A DNA stretch of 64,000 nucleotides from NCBI GenBank assembly GCA_949361645.1, contig OX442426.1:5135327-5199326 (forward strand), written 5' to 3'. Below, piece after piece: positions 10,926-23,600 of this stretch; position 1 is the first letter of the stretch, and each line of letters starts with the position of its first letter. The translations under genes and the position numbers were made by a program. A model generated the notes under the pieces. That model saw only the letters and a list, made by a program, of their open reading frames with translations. It was not told where the DNA came from and did no database searches. The DNA comes from Spongilla lacustris. Lineage: Eukaryota > Porifera > Demospongiae > Spongillida > Spongillidae.

Positions 10926-12416
10926 AAGGTACAAGACATTTCTTTCCCTAGCTCTCTGTGTGTATGTACATGTATGTTATAAATAACATTTGTGTGTATG
11001 TATGTTATAAATAACATTTGCACATGCATGCATAGATGATATACTGACAGCGAATTTTTAGCACATATGTCATTTGAGTGACCCATGCATGATGGCGACT
11101 GGGGACGATGAGTGCGAGCAAGTATACATATTTCTGAATAATCACTGCTTCCTTGAGGGTTGTGGAGCTACATGGTTGAAAATGGGCAAAGATGGATGAA
11201 TGGAAACACGACTAGATACTAGATGGCAGGAACAGCTTGGGGCACCCTAAAATATATAAATTGAGAAATTATTTTAGCTCATTAGTTAATAAATGGAACA
11301 GTCCAGTACACACCATACAAAGAATAGGAAAAAAATTCTGTCTTTAACAACATATTTTTATCAGAGATGGCATGGCTATAAAATTGACAGGGGAAAGATA
11401 AAACGAAATTATTCTCAGGGAATTAAAACACTAGACATCCATGCAATGAAATAAACGTGAGCTATTCTTAATGACCAACTTGGCATGATATCTTCCATCA
11501 TACGTAATACCGCGTCCGTGAAATTCGAGCACTTTTTTTAAGCCCATTTTGTCGAACTACTTAAAACAAAAAATAGTCTTATTAGGTCCCTCACAAATAA
11601 ATAATATTAAGTGTTTAGAAACAACTCTCAGCATAGCGTATGGCACAATTTGCAGTATCAGGACCCACGATAGTGGGTCCTATGTAGGATTGCCTTTGTG
11701 GGCGTGGTTTTCGATCGATCGTTTTAAAACGGTAACGAAGCGTTGCCTTTACTCGCCAGCTCGCATATAATCAATCACAAACATGACAGATATGCACATA
11801 TAACGTGAGCTTCACTAAACAGTGCCGTTTACTTGCAGTGACAACAGGGGTGGATCCAGGATTTCAGAAAAGGGGGGGGGTTGTTAATGAATAATGATTA
11901 ATAAATGAGGGGGAGAGTGCGCTCACAGGTGTTTGCGGCCATATATTTTGTGGACAGTAGGTTTATAACCCGAAATATTGAAATGATTACGTATTCCCTT
12001 AGCAACGTCCTAGACAACCAGAGCCAAGAAACGTGAGCCTCCTGTACAAAAACAGGAATTATACCAGCGTCATTTAAAACCTCGAAACAAAAGAAGCATC
12101 ATCTTTCTACAAATACTGCGTTTCTCGTGTTACAGTTTTGACGCTACGGCAAGTTATGGTTCGTGAAAGCGGGTAACCCTCGACGTACCTCTCCACTTTG
12201 AAATAAGTTTTCCACGCTCCCGACCGGTAAAAAGTTTTGATTCAAGTAAATCTTAGAGATAACAGAAGGTACTAACTGATTCCATTATCTGCTTATAGCC
12301 GCCTTTTTTTGGGCTAGAGATGCGTATTGCTGAAATATCGTGAATTTAACGGTATACGTATCAGGAGATCGCTGCCACGTTTTGTGGATCTATAGGAAGC
12401 AGGTGCTCCTTCATAA

Positions 12417-13670
12417 TCAAGGACAGTCTTCTAACTGGGTCATGTACCGAATGGTACGTACGTTGCAAGAAGTCAACTTGGTATGGATGGACTCTGCTCC
12501 TTTCTCCCTCAGACGATCGGTTGAGAGCTGGTGGAAGCCAGTGACTGTGTGACATGCTGTCTGCACATCAGCATCTGAAGGTCCAGGTTCTTCTGCACAC
12601 TTGTGAGTGCTGTACTCACCAGCCCGTATTTCCTTTCCACATGTTTGCTGGCAATGTACCACTAGCAAGGTCTGAATGAATGGTGGTGTGGGCTTCAGCG
12701 GTGAAGGAGCCAAAGGAGTGTCCATGATGCAGCATGGACACTTGATCTTACTGCAGTTGGAAGCCATGAACCTGTGTATGATATGTCGATGCAGCCAGTG
12801 CCCCACATCAGTGGCGTATCCAGAGAGGGTGCTTCGGGTGCTTGAGCACCCCCCTCGGCCAAAATTGTAACCATTAATTATTAACGATAACGTATTTGCT
12901 GTGCGCCAAACAAAGGCCCCCACTTTTCGTATCGGACTTGAAGCAAACTGCCCCCCCCCCCCACTTTTCGTATCGGACCTGAAGCGAACTGCACCCCCCC
13001 CCCCCCCCCCACTTTTCGTATCAGACTTGAAGCAAACTGCACCCCCCCCCCCACTTTTCGTATCGGACCTGAAGCGAACTGCACCCCCCCTCCCCCACTT
13101 TTCGTATCGGGCCTCACTTTAAGCACCCCCCTCACTGAAATCCTGGATACACCACTGCTACATGGTAGCTCCAATGGTTCAGTGGTGCACAATTGTCAGG
13201 CACAAGGGACACTGAAGTTGGTCCAGTACGTCTGGATTGTTGGTACTGGCAAGTATATGGTCTTGTGCTGAGAAGCCTGTCTGCATGGCAGGGGCTATTC
13301 CGCGTAAATCTGAGCTGCACTATTGTGGGCTGGACAGCCTGCATGTGGTGGTTTAGGATGACATATCTGAGTACTATCACATACACATGTACACGCAGCA
13401 TATAAAATTATAATATCACCATGCAGTCAACTTCTGTGTGGGCCTTCCACTCAAAAGGAATACTGTTGGGCCCATGTTTGTGGTATCACACAAAGGATGG
13501 TGGGTGGGTGGGTGCATGTCCAGGGAGGTGTTGATAAGGAATTTGGAGTGCAAATCCTTTGCAAACTGTATGCAGTTATATGTTTTCCTCTTCTTTTTGG
13601 CTTTATCCTCCACTAAGAAGCTGCCACACACTCTGCATCGCTCTTCAACTTTCTTTGCGTGTATCTCCAT
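12417..13670 (-). pseudogene. RAG1 N-terminus-like zinc-finger gene, broken
   Basis: Minus-strand reading from 13670 begins MEIHAKKVEERCRVCGSFL. A YNC...DLHSKFLI...DMHP segment follows, and after a frame change FEWKAHTEVDC, so the order is CxxC, HP, WxxH and C as in RAG1-family N-terminal zinc regions. At 13226-13160 comes QCPLCLTIV and, shifted, EPLELPC, the first half of a RING finger. The second half resumes at 12803 with IHRF...SNCSKIKCPCC, then SPLKPTPPFIQTLLVVHC and CGKEIRAGEYSTHKC. That matches the order RING, Pro-linked stretch, then a C..C..H..C finger described for RAG1. The two RING halves are separated by a MITE (12813-13158). I see no RAG1 catalytic core downstream. Assignment is by motif order only; another RING-plus-zinc-finger family is possible. 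Confidence 0.5.
12807..13160. mobile_element. MITE with internal poly-C minisatellite
   Basis: The ends are imperfect inverted repeats: CAGTGGCGTATCCAG on the left and CTGGATACACCACTG on the right. Just inside, GGTGCTT...AGCACCCCCC pairs with AAGCACCCCCCTCA. Between them are five copies of a unit of about 45 bp, CACTTTTCGTATCGGACCTG plus GAAGCGAACTGCA and a C run of varying length. Possible 4-bp target duplication ACAT/ACAT flanks the element. It lies inside the RING-encoding part of the RAG1-like pseudogene. Confidence 0.7.
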
Positions 13671-14100
13671 TCTTAAATACTGAAATTATTCATAAAAACT
13701 CCTGCCTTATTCTGAAGTTAAAAAAAAAGGCGGCTATTTATGAGTGATATGAATATACTCTCCTATGTGTGCTGATCATTATATTACTCGCTTACAGATT
13801 TCTACCGGTTGGTTCGTCCACAAAGACCGCTCAAGTACACCCCGTCTTTTCCCGCCAAAGTTGCATTGATGTGAAAACGGGCTGCGCAGAACCACTCATA
13901 ATAAATGTAGTGCTTGGGCAATTATGGCTTACGTATAGCTGTGGTAGAGTGTTTTCATGAGCATTTTCTCTTCTCGGAATGTCATAAGACGAGTATGATA
14001 TAGGCTCGCAAAAACAGATATCGTATAATGAGATGCGGCTAGAATTTTTTTTGGTGGCTAATACTAAATTACGGTATCGCTTAATTATCCAACCTACTGT
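13671..14100. other. No gene seen
   Basis: AT-rich sequence lies upstream of the RAG1-like remnant. No convincing ORF, promoter or repeat was found. Confidence 0.5.
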
Positions 14101-14104
14101 CCAG

Positions 14105-14290
14105 CCGCAAACATCTGTGCGCTTGGGGGTACCCCGCCCGCCCAGCTAGGGGGTCTGGGGGAGCGCTGTAAGCTCCCCCAGCGGGGTGTGGGGCGGAGCC
14201 CCAGACGCCAACGCTTTTTTTAAATATAATTCTCAAAACACTACATAAAACTGCGTGCAAAAACGGAAATTGTATATTCTTTTCATGAAT
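14105..14290. repeat. GC-rich stem-loop repeat
   Basis: GGGGGAGC...GCTCCCCC forms a perfect stem around a GCTGTAA-type loop (about 14155-14182). It sits between GGGGGTCTGG and GGGGCGGAGCCCC. The right flank contains AAAACTGCGTGCAAAAA, a piece also found at 36258 and 37425, so this is part of a dispersed repeat family. Confidence 0.5.
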
Positions 14291-14454
14291 CAGCAATTTA
14301 CGAATAAGAATTGCTGGATCTATGTACTACAGTCGGATGCTTGAAACAGTAGACCAAAAGATGTTGCATATGTTTTGATCCTTCTCATTGATTAACTAGC
14401 TACTTCGGCGATATCTAGCAAGCGCATTGCCATTTACATGTATACGGTGCCTGT

Positions 14455-14585
14455 CACGAAAAATTTGGTCCGGGAAAAAAATCGGTCCGGCCGGACCAAT
14501 TTTGGCGACCAAAAGTGGTCCGGCCGGACCGAAAATGACGCCAAAATTTGTCCGGGCAAACCAAAACTGGTCCGGGCACATAACA
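14455..14585. repeat. GGTCCGGCCGGACC palindrome cluster
   Basis: The 14-bp palindrome GGTCCGGCCGGACC occurs twice (about 14485 and 14517). Related half-sites TTGGTCCGGG and TGGTCCGGGC occur on each side. It lies immediately upstream of the integrase-like start codon. It could be a terminal or subterminal repeat of that element. That is inference. Confidence 0.45.
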
Positions 14586-17500
14586 CCTTGAACACGTGGA
14601 GCATTCGTTTTGAAAATGGCTGATTCAAGTGAAGAGGGAGATGCCAAAAGTGCGGGGGATCTAGTAGAAGAAGCATATGAGTACTTGGTAAGAAATGTGT
14701 ACCCTGTGGGTGCAAGCGTAGCGCGCAAGCGGTGCATACGAAGAAAGGCTCAGAAATTTGTTGTGAAAGATGGAGAAATGTACTTTAAGAAGAAGAAGAA
14801 GGGCAAGGTTTGTTCATTTTAATTTGGCTAATGCACACCTACTGTGTCGTCCGCACGTCATGGGTTGAGCTTAATTATTATAGATAATGGAAATACGATT
14901 TGTCGGAGTTAAGAAAGAGCAGCGTCGTATTCTGAAGGCTTGTCATGTGGATCCGATGTCCGGGCACATGGGAGTGAAGCGCACTTTGAACAGGATCAGC
15001 GAGCGGTTCATTTGGCCTGGAATGGTCAAAGATGTGAATGATACGGTGAGCGGACATGCAACTTAGATTTTTAGTAATAGATTTCTATAAAGTCCATACC
15101 TGAATTTAAATAACCGCAGGTCGCCAAATGTGACATCTGCCAGCATGCAAATCGGAAACACATGCATACAGCCCCAGAACTACACCCGGTTCCAGTGAAG
15201 TCACCATGGAATCTCATTGGCATTGATTTTGTTGGGCCACTTGTGAAATCTAAGTCAGAAAATCAATAGATCCTGACTGTGTGTGACTACATCTCCAAAT
15301 GGGTAGAAGCAGTCCCACTTCCATCTAAACATGCAATTGGAGTTGCCAATGCACTCTACAAGGTAGGTCAATGAAGCAACGTTTTCCTATGTGTAATTAC
15401 ATTATAATTGCATTTACATTGCAACTGAGATATATACAGGGTGTCTACGAAAGAACGCAACGCTTTTGAAAGGGAATAACTTTTGATAGGATTAAACAAA
15501 AAATCTCATATTTTGAAACTGAGTTGGTCGGTTTCCTCAAATTTTTTTCCATCCTTTTAATTGATACATTATTAATCATGCTAATTAATTTTAATAAGCA
15601 CAATAGATTAGCTGATTTTGAAAGTTCGTATGTGTTCACGTATCGATCGTGAAGCTTCGTTCAAAATATTGGATTTTTTTCACATTCACAACTAAAACTG
15701 CAACCCTCTACCTATTTCTCTTTGCGTACGCATGCGCACACGACCTCGTCCTAAGACTTAATTCTGTGATAAAATAACCAATCTCAACACGTGATACAAT
15801 TCGGAGGCGGATCTTCTTTTTTATTTTAATGCAATGCCCCACCTCCTTCGTGGGTGTTACGAGTCAGTGCCAATTAACATGTTTACATCCGATGTAGTGC
15901 GCACCAATTAGCACTATCGTACAGACAGGCACTAAACCGAGCGGCAGGTACTACGGGTTGATATGAATTTGACATGTAATGCCATTCTGTGAGTTAGGAA
16001 ACGGAGACGCACACGTTAAACTGTTATTACACAGTACACGCAAAAATGTGCTGGTTGGTAGACTATCGATCAAATTCTTAGGTATCTGACTAATGTTTCA
16101 AGCCTGCAGCTAGGTTTTAGATAAGTTATTGTTTTTTTTCTTTAAAGAGAAGGCATCCCACATCATTTTTTTTTAACGACTTAGACAAGCCACTGCACGA
16201 TGGTTTCATTTTCATTGTATTACTTTGCAAGCCTGTTAGCTGGGTATGGTTGATTTATGTGATTTCATTTCATGGCATTCAGTAATGAAATTTTTGGATG
16301 ATTAGGATGACTAGTTTTTTTTTTTTGTTGTTGTTGTTGCACACAAATGAGCCTATTAGCTGGTTTTCAAATCATGTCTGTGTGTGCATAAATATTGGTG
16401 GATGCTTTGCTTTAGTATAGACTCTTGTTATGTACCTTTAAAAAGACAACTTATGAGGGTGTAGTTTAAAAATGTTGCAAGCTTTTGTGTATAGAAAATG
16501 ATTATGGTACTTGGAATTTGCAAAAGCATCCTTTGACATTAAGTTGCAAGTGCAATACGGACTATGATAGGGAAGAATGTTATTTAAGAGGATCATAGTG
16601 TATGTTAAAGAATGTTCTTGGAAACCTGTGAGCTTTTAGCTGTGTCTATTGTTTCTTTGAAAGTAAGGTTAAGGTAATCTCTGTTTAAAAATACACCTGC
16701 AGGTTTTGGATGTTGGGGAATGTTGCGGTTTTTGTTTAAAGAAAGGTGTGCTTTGCATCATTGTTTAAAATTCTTGCTGTTGCTTATGTGCTGGTTGGTA
16801 GACTATCGATCAACATGTTTCAAGCCTCCAACAAGGTTTTAGATAAATTTTAAGAGAAGACATCTCAGATCAAAAAAAATTTAACGACTTAGACAAGCCA
16901 CTCATGGTTGCATTGTCAATGTGTTACTTTGCAAGCCTGTTAGCTAGTTCCCATATCATGGTGTGCTTAAGTAAGGGTAGGGTTGATTTATGTGATTTCA
17001 TGGCTTCAGTAATGGAATTTGCTTGCAATAAGTTGTAATTTTATATAGCTATTTCCTTACCATAATGTGTGCTAACTGCTGCTTATGGATATAGACCCTC
17101 TGCTTTAAGAGTTCCTTCATGCAGAGTGTGCTTAAATTTCTAATTTTGCAACCCATTAGATGATCGATTAGAGATGAATCAAAAAATCCTTTTTTTAAAG
17201 CACCTAAGATGAGTGCTGTTTTTTAAGATAGGTTGTGCTTAATAAAGTCATGAGTCCTATAGCTAGTTACTACAAATGTAGATCACAATCTGTGCTGTTG
17301 CTTAAGCATGGATACTAGGCTTCCATGTCTAGGAGATACCTGTTATGATTTGAAGAATTACTTTAGTATCGACTAATGTTGCAAGTGGTTTTGTGATGCT
17401 TGGATTTAAGAGTGGTGTTATTTCGCCATGTTGTGAGCAATTGTGTGTCGAATTAGTAGTAGCATAAAAAGGGTTAAATGTTTGGGAATTCAGCTGTACG

Positions 17501-17629
17501 TCTTAAGAAAGCATCATGTTTTGTTAGCTACATGTAGTTCACAGATTATAATATGCTTATGAGTACTACATGTACATGTACATGTACAGTTGCAAGCCTA
17601 GCTTTTAAAAGTTCGAATAAAAGTGTGCC

Positions 17630-20600
17630 TTCCTACCCCATCCTGTCTCCTCTTGGTCTTAAAATAATTTTCTGTATTTGATGCGTGAGTGTTGCTTATG
17701 AGTACTACCTGTTGAGGACCCAGTATAGCTATCCATCTTTTCATTGCTTAACAAAGACTTCCTTCTTTCCTTCACCTAGCTTCCTGTCCCCTCTTGATCA
17801 TAAAATAATTCTCTGTGTGAGTGTTGCTTATGAGTACTACCTGTTGAGGGCCCAGTATAGCTAACCCTATTTTTATTACTTGAACAAGACTTCCTTGATT
17901 CCTACCCCATCCTATTTCCTCTTGATCTTAAAATAATTCTCTGTGTTTTCATGGTGTGTGAGTGTTAGCTTATGATTACTACCTGCTGAGGACCCAGTAT
18001 AGCTAAGCATCTTTTCATTGGTTAACCAAGGCTTCCTACTTTCCTACCCCTTCCTGTCCCCTCTTGATCTTTAAATAATTCTCTGTGTTTGCCTGGTGTG
18101 TGAGTGTTACTTATGAGTACTACCTGTTGAGGACCCAATATAGCTAACCACCTATTCATTGGTTAACCAAGGCTTCCATCTTTCCTACACTTAGCTTCCT
18201 GTCCCCTCTTGATCTTAAAGTAATTCTCTGTGTTTCGTGTGTGAGTGTTGCTTATGAGTACTACCTGTTGAGGACCCTGTATAGCTAACCATCTTTTCAT
18301 TGCTTAACCAAGGCTTCCTTCTTTCCTACCCCTTCCTGTCCCCTCTTGATCGTAAAATAATTCTCTTTGTGAGTGTTGCTTATGACTACTAACTGTTGAG
18401 GGCCCAGTATAGCTAACCCTCTTTTTATTACTTGAACAAGACTTCCATCTTTCCTACCCCATCCTGTCTCCTCTGGACTTAAAATAATTTTCTGTGTTTT
18501 CATGGTGTGTGAGTGTTGCTTATGAGTACTACCTGTTGAGGACCCAGTATAGCTAACCATCTTTTCATTGCTTAACAAAGACTTCCTTCTTTCCTTCACC
18601 TAGCTTCCTGTCCCCTCTTGATCTTAAAATAATTGTCTGCGTGAGTGTTGCGTTTGAGTACTACCTGTTGAGAACCCAGTATAGCTATCCATCTTTTCAT
18701 TGGTTAACCAAGGCTTCCTTTTTTCCTAACCCTTCCTGTGCCCTCTTGATCATAAAATAATTCTCTGTGTGAGTGTTGCTTATGAGTATTACCTGTTGAG
18801 GGCCCAGTATAGCTAACCCTATTTTTTATTACATGAACAAGACTTCCTTGATTCCTACCCCATCCTATTTCCTCTTGATCTTAAAATAATTCTCTGTGTT
18901 TTCATGATTAGCTTATGATTACTACCTGTTGAGGACCCAGTATAGCTAACCATCTTTTCATTGGTTAACCAAGGCTTCCTTCTTTCCTACCCCTTCCTGT
19001 CCCCTCTTGATCTTTAAATAATTCTCTGTGTTTGCCTGGTGTGTGAGTGTTACTTATGAATACTACCTGTTGAGGACCCAATATTGCTAACCACCTTTTC
19101 ATTGGTTAACCAAGGCTTCCTTTTTTCCTACACTTAGCTTCCTGTCCCCTCTTGATCTTAAAATAATTCTCTGTGTTTCGTGTGTGAGTGTTGCATATGA
19201 GCACTACCTGTTGAGGACCCAGTATAGCTATCCATCTTTTCATTGCTTAACAAAGGCTTCCTTCTTTCCTACACCTAGCTTCCTGTCCCCTCTTGATCTT
19301 AAAATAATTCTCTTTGTGAGTGTTGCTAATGACAACTAACTGTTGAGGGCCCAGTTTAGCTAACCCTCTTTTTATTACTTGAAAAAGACTTCCATCTTTC
19401 CTACCCCATCCTGTCTCCTCTTGATCTTAAAAAAATTCTCTGTGTTTACATGGTGTTTGAGTGTTGCTTATGAGTACTACCTGTTGAGGACCCAGTATAG
19501 CTAACCATCCTTTCATAGCTTAACCAAGGCTTCCTTTTTTCCTACCCCTTCCTGTCCCCTCTAGATCTTTAAATAATTCTCTGTGTTTGCATGGTGTGTA
19601 AGTGTTGCTTATGAGTACTACCTGTTGAGGACCTACTATAGCTATCCATCTTTTCATTCGTTAACCAAGGCTTCCTTCTTTCCTACCCTTCCTGTCCCCT
19701 CTTGATCTTAAAATAATTCTCTGTTAGAGTGTTGCTTATGAGTACTACCTGTTGAGGGCCCAGTATAGCTAACCCTATTTTTATTACTTGAACAAGACTT
19801 CCTTGATTCCTACCCCATCCTATTTCCTCTTGATCTTTAAATAATTCTCTGTGTTTGCCTGGTGTGTGAGTGTTACTTATGAGAACTACCTGTTGAGGAC
19901 CCAATATAGCTAACCATCTTTTCATCGGTTAACCAAGGCTTCCTTCTTTCCTACCCCTTCCTGTCCCCTCTTGATCTTAAAGTAATTCTCTGTGTTTCGT
20001 GTGTGAGTGTTGCTTATGAGTACTACCTGTTGAGGACCCTGTATAGCTAACCATCTTTTCATTGCTTAACCAAGGCTTCCTTCTTTCCTACCCCTTCCTG
20101 TCCCCTCTTGATCGTAAAATAATTCTCTTTGTGAGTGTTGCTTATGACTACTAACTGTTGAGGGCCCAGTATAGCTAACCCTCTTTTTATTACTTTTGAA
20201 CAAGACTTCCATCTTTCCTACCCCATCCTGTCTCCTCTGGACTTAAAATAATTTTCTGTGTTTTCATGGTGTGTGAGTGTTGCTTATGAGTACTACCTAT
20301 TGAGGACCCAGTATAGCTAACCATCTTTTCATTGCTTAACAAAGACTTCCTTCTTTCCTTCACCTAGCTTCCTGTCCCCTCTTGATCTTAAAATAATTGT
20401 CTGCGTGAGTGTTGCGTTTGAGTACTACCTGTTGAGAACCCAGTATAGCTATCCATCTTTTCATTGGTTAACCAAGGCTTCCTTTTTTCCTAACCCTTCC
20501 TGTGCCCTCTTGATCATAAAATAATTCTCTGTTAGAGTGTTGCTTATGAGTATTACCTGTTGAGGGCCCAGTATAGCTAACCCTATTTTTTATTACATGA

Positions 20601-23600
20601 ACAAGACTTCCTTGATTCCTACCCCATCCTATTTCCTCTTGATCTTAAAATAATTCTCTGTGTTTTCATGGTTAGCTTATGATTACTACCTGTTGAGGAC
20701 CCAGTATAGCTAACCATCTTTTCATCGGTTAACCAAGGCTTCCTTCTTTCCTACCCCTTCCTGTCCCCTCTTGATCTTTAAATAATTCTCTGTGTTTGCC
20801 TGGTGTGTGAGTGTTACTTATGAATACTACCTGTTGAGGACCCAATATTGCTAACCACCTTTTCATTGGTTAACCAAGGCTTCCTTTTTTCCTACACTTA
20901 GCGTCCTGTCCCCTCTTGATCTTAAAATAATTCTCTGTGTTTCGTGTGTGAGTGTTGCGTATGAGCACTACCTGTTGAGGACCCAGTATAGCTAACCATC
21001 ATTTCATTGCTTAACCAAGACTTCCTTCTTTCCTATCTCTTCCTGTCCCCTCTTGATCGTAAAATAATTCTCTTTGTGAGTGTTGCTTATGACTACTAAC
21101 TGTTGAGGGCCCAGTATAGCTAACCCTCTTTTTATTACTTGAACAAGACTTCCATCTTTCCTACCCCATCCTGTCTCCTCTTGATCTTAAAATAATTTTC
21201 TGTGTTTTCATGGTGTGTGAGTGTTGCTTATGAGTACTACCTATTGAGGACCCAGTATAGCTAACCCTATTTTTATTACTTGAACAAGACTTCCTTGATT
21301 CCTACCCCATCCTATTTCCTCCTGATATCAAAATAATTCTCTGTGTTTTCATGGTGTGTGAGTGTTAGCTTATGATTACCACCTGTTGAGGACCCAGTAT
21401 AGCTAACCATCTTTTCATTGGTTAACCAAGGCTTCCTTTATTCCTATCCCTTCCTGTCCCCTCTTGATCTTAAAATAATTGTCTGCGTGAGTGTTGTGTT
21501 TGAGTACTACCTGTTGAGGACCCTGTATAGCTATCCATCTTTTCATTGGTTAACCAAGGCTTCCTTCTTTCCTACCCCTTCCTGTCCCCTCTTGATCGTA
21601 AAATAATTCTCTGTGTGAGTGTTGCTTATGAGTATTACCTGTTGAGGGCCAAGTATAGCTAACCCTATTTTTATTACTTGAACAAGACTTCCTTGATTCC
21701 TACCCCTTCCTGTCCCCTCTTGATCTTTAAATAATTCTCTGTATTTGCCTGGTGTGTGAGTGTTACTTATGAGTACTACCTGTTGAGGACCCAATATAGC
21801 TAACCACCTTTTCATTGGTTAACCAAAGCTTCCTACTTTCCTACACTTAGCTTCCTGTCCCCTCTTGATCTTAAAATAATTCTCTGTGTTTCGTGTGTGA
21901 GTGTTGCTTATGAGTAGTACCTGTTGAGGACCCAGTATAGCTATCCATCTTTTCATTGCTTAACAAAGACTTCCTTCTTTCCTACACCTAGCTTCCTGTC
22001 CCTTCTTGATCTTAAAATAATTCTCTTTGTGAGTGTTGCTAATGACAACTAACTGTTGAGGGCCCAGTTTAGCTAACCCTCTTTTTATTACTTGAAAATG
22101 ACTTCCATCTTTCCTACCCCATCCTGTCTCCTCTTGATCTTAAAAAAATTCTCTGTGTTTACATGGTGTTTGAGTGTTGCTTATGATTACTATCTGTTGA
22201 GGACCCAGTATAGCTAACCATCCTTTCATAGCTTAACCAAGGCTTCCTTTTTTCCTACCCCTTCCTGTCCCCTCTAGATAATTCTCTGTGTTTGCATGGT
22301 GTGTGAGTATGAGTACTACCTGTTGAGGACCTACTATAGCTATCCATCTTTTCATTCGTTAACCAAGGCTTCCTTCTTTCCTACCCCTTCCTGTCCCCTC
22401 TTGATCTTAAAATAATTCTCTGTGTGAGTGTTGCTTATGAGTACTACCTGTTGAGGGCCCAGTATAGCTAACCCTATTTTTATTACTTGAACAAGACTTC
22501 CTTGATTCCTACCCCATCCTATTTCCTCTTGATCTTTAAATAATTTTCTGTGTTTGCCTGGTGTGTGAGTGTTACTTATGAGAACTACCTGTTGAGGACC
22601 CAGTATAGCTAACCATCTTTTCATTGCTTAACCAAGGCTTCCTTCTTTCCTACACTTAGCTTCCTGTCCCCTCTTGATCTTAAAATAATTCTCTGTGTTT
22701 CGTGTGTGAGTGTTGCTTATGAGTACTACCTGTTGAGGACCCAGTATAGCTAACCATCTTTTCATTGCTTAACCAAGGCTTCCTTCTTTCCTACCCCTTC
22801 CTGTCCCCTCTTGATCGTAAAATAATTCTCTTTGTGAGTGTTGTCTATGACTACTAACTGTTGAGGGCCCAGTATAGCTAACCCTCTTTTTATTACTTGA
22901 ACAAGACTTCCATCTTTCCTACCCCATCCTGTCTCCTCTTGATCTTAAAATAATTTTCTGTGTTTTCATGGTGTGTGAGTGTTGCTTATGAGTACTACCT
23001 ATTGAGGACCCAGTATAGCTAACCATCTTTTCATTGCTTAACAAAGACTTCCTTTTTTCCTTCACCTAGCTTCCTGTCCCCTCTTGATCTTAAAATAATT
23101 GTCTGCGTGAGTGTTGCGTTTGAGTACTACCTGTTGAGGACCCAGTATAGCTATCCATCTTTTCATTGGTTAACCAAGGCTTCCTTTTTTCCTAACCCTT
23201 CCTGTGCCCTCTTGATCATAAAATAATTCTCTGTGTGAGTGTTGCTTATGAGTATTACCTGTTGAGGGCCCAGTATAGCTAACCCTATTTTTTTATTACT
23301 TGAACAAGACTTCCTTGATTCCTACCCCATCCTATTTCCTCTTGATCTTAAAATAATTCTCTGTGTTTTCATGGTTAGCTTATGATTACTATCTGTTGAG
23401 GACCCAGTATAGCTAAGCATCTTTTCATTGGTTAACCAAGGCTTCCTTCTTTCCTACCCCTTCCTGTCCCCTCTTGATCTTTAAATAATTCTCTGTGTTT
23501 GCCTGGTGTGTGAGTGTTACTTATGAATACTACCTGTTGAGGACCCAATATTGCTAACCACCTTTTCATTGGTTAACCAAGGCTTCCTTTTTCCCTACAC

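Noticed and set aside
18297..22624. Minus-strand frames of 80-100 codons in the satellite (KRWLAILGPQQV type)
   Set aside because: They recur only because the monomer recurs, and change with every monomer variant.
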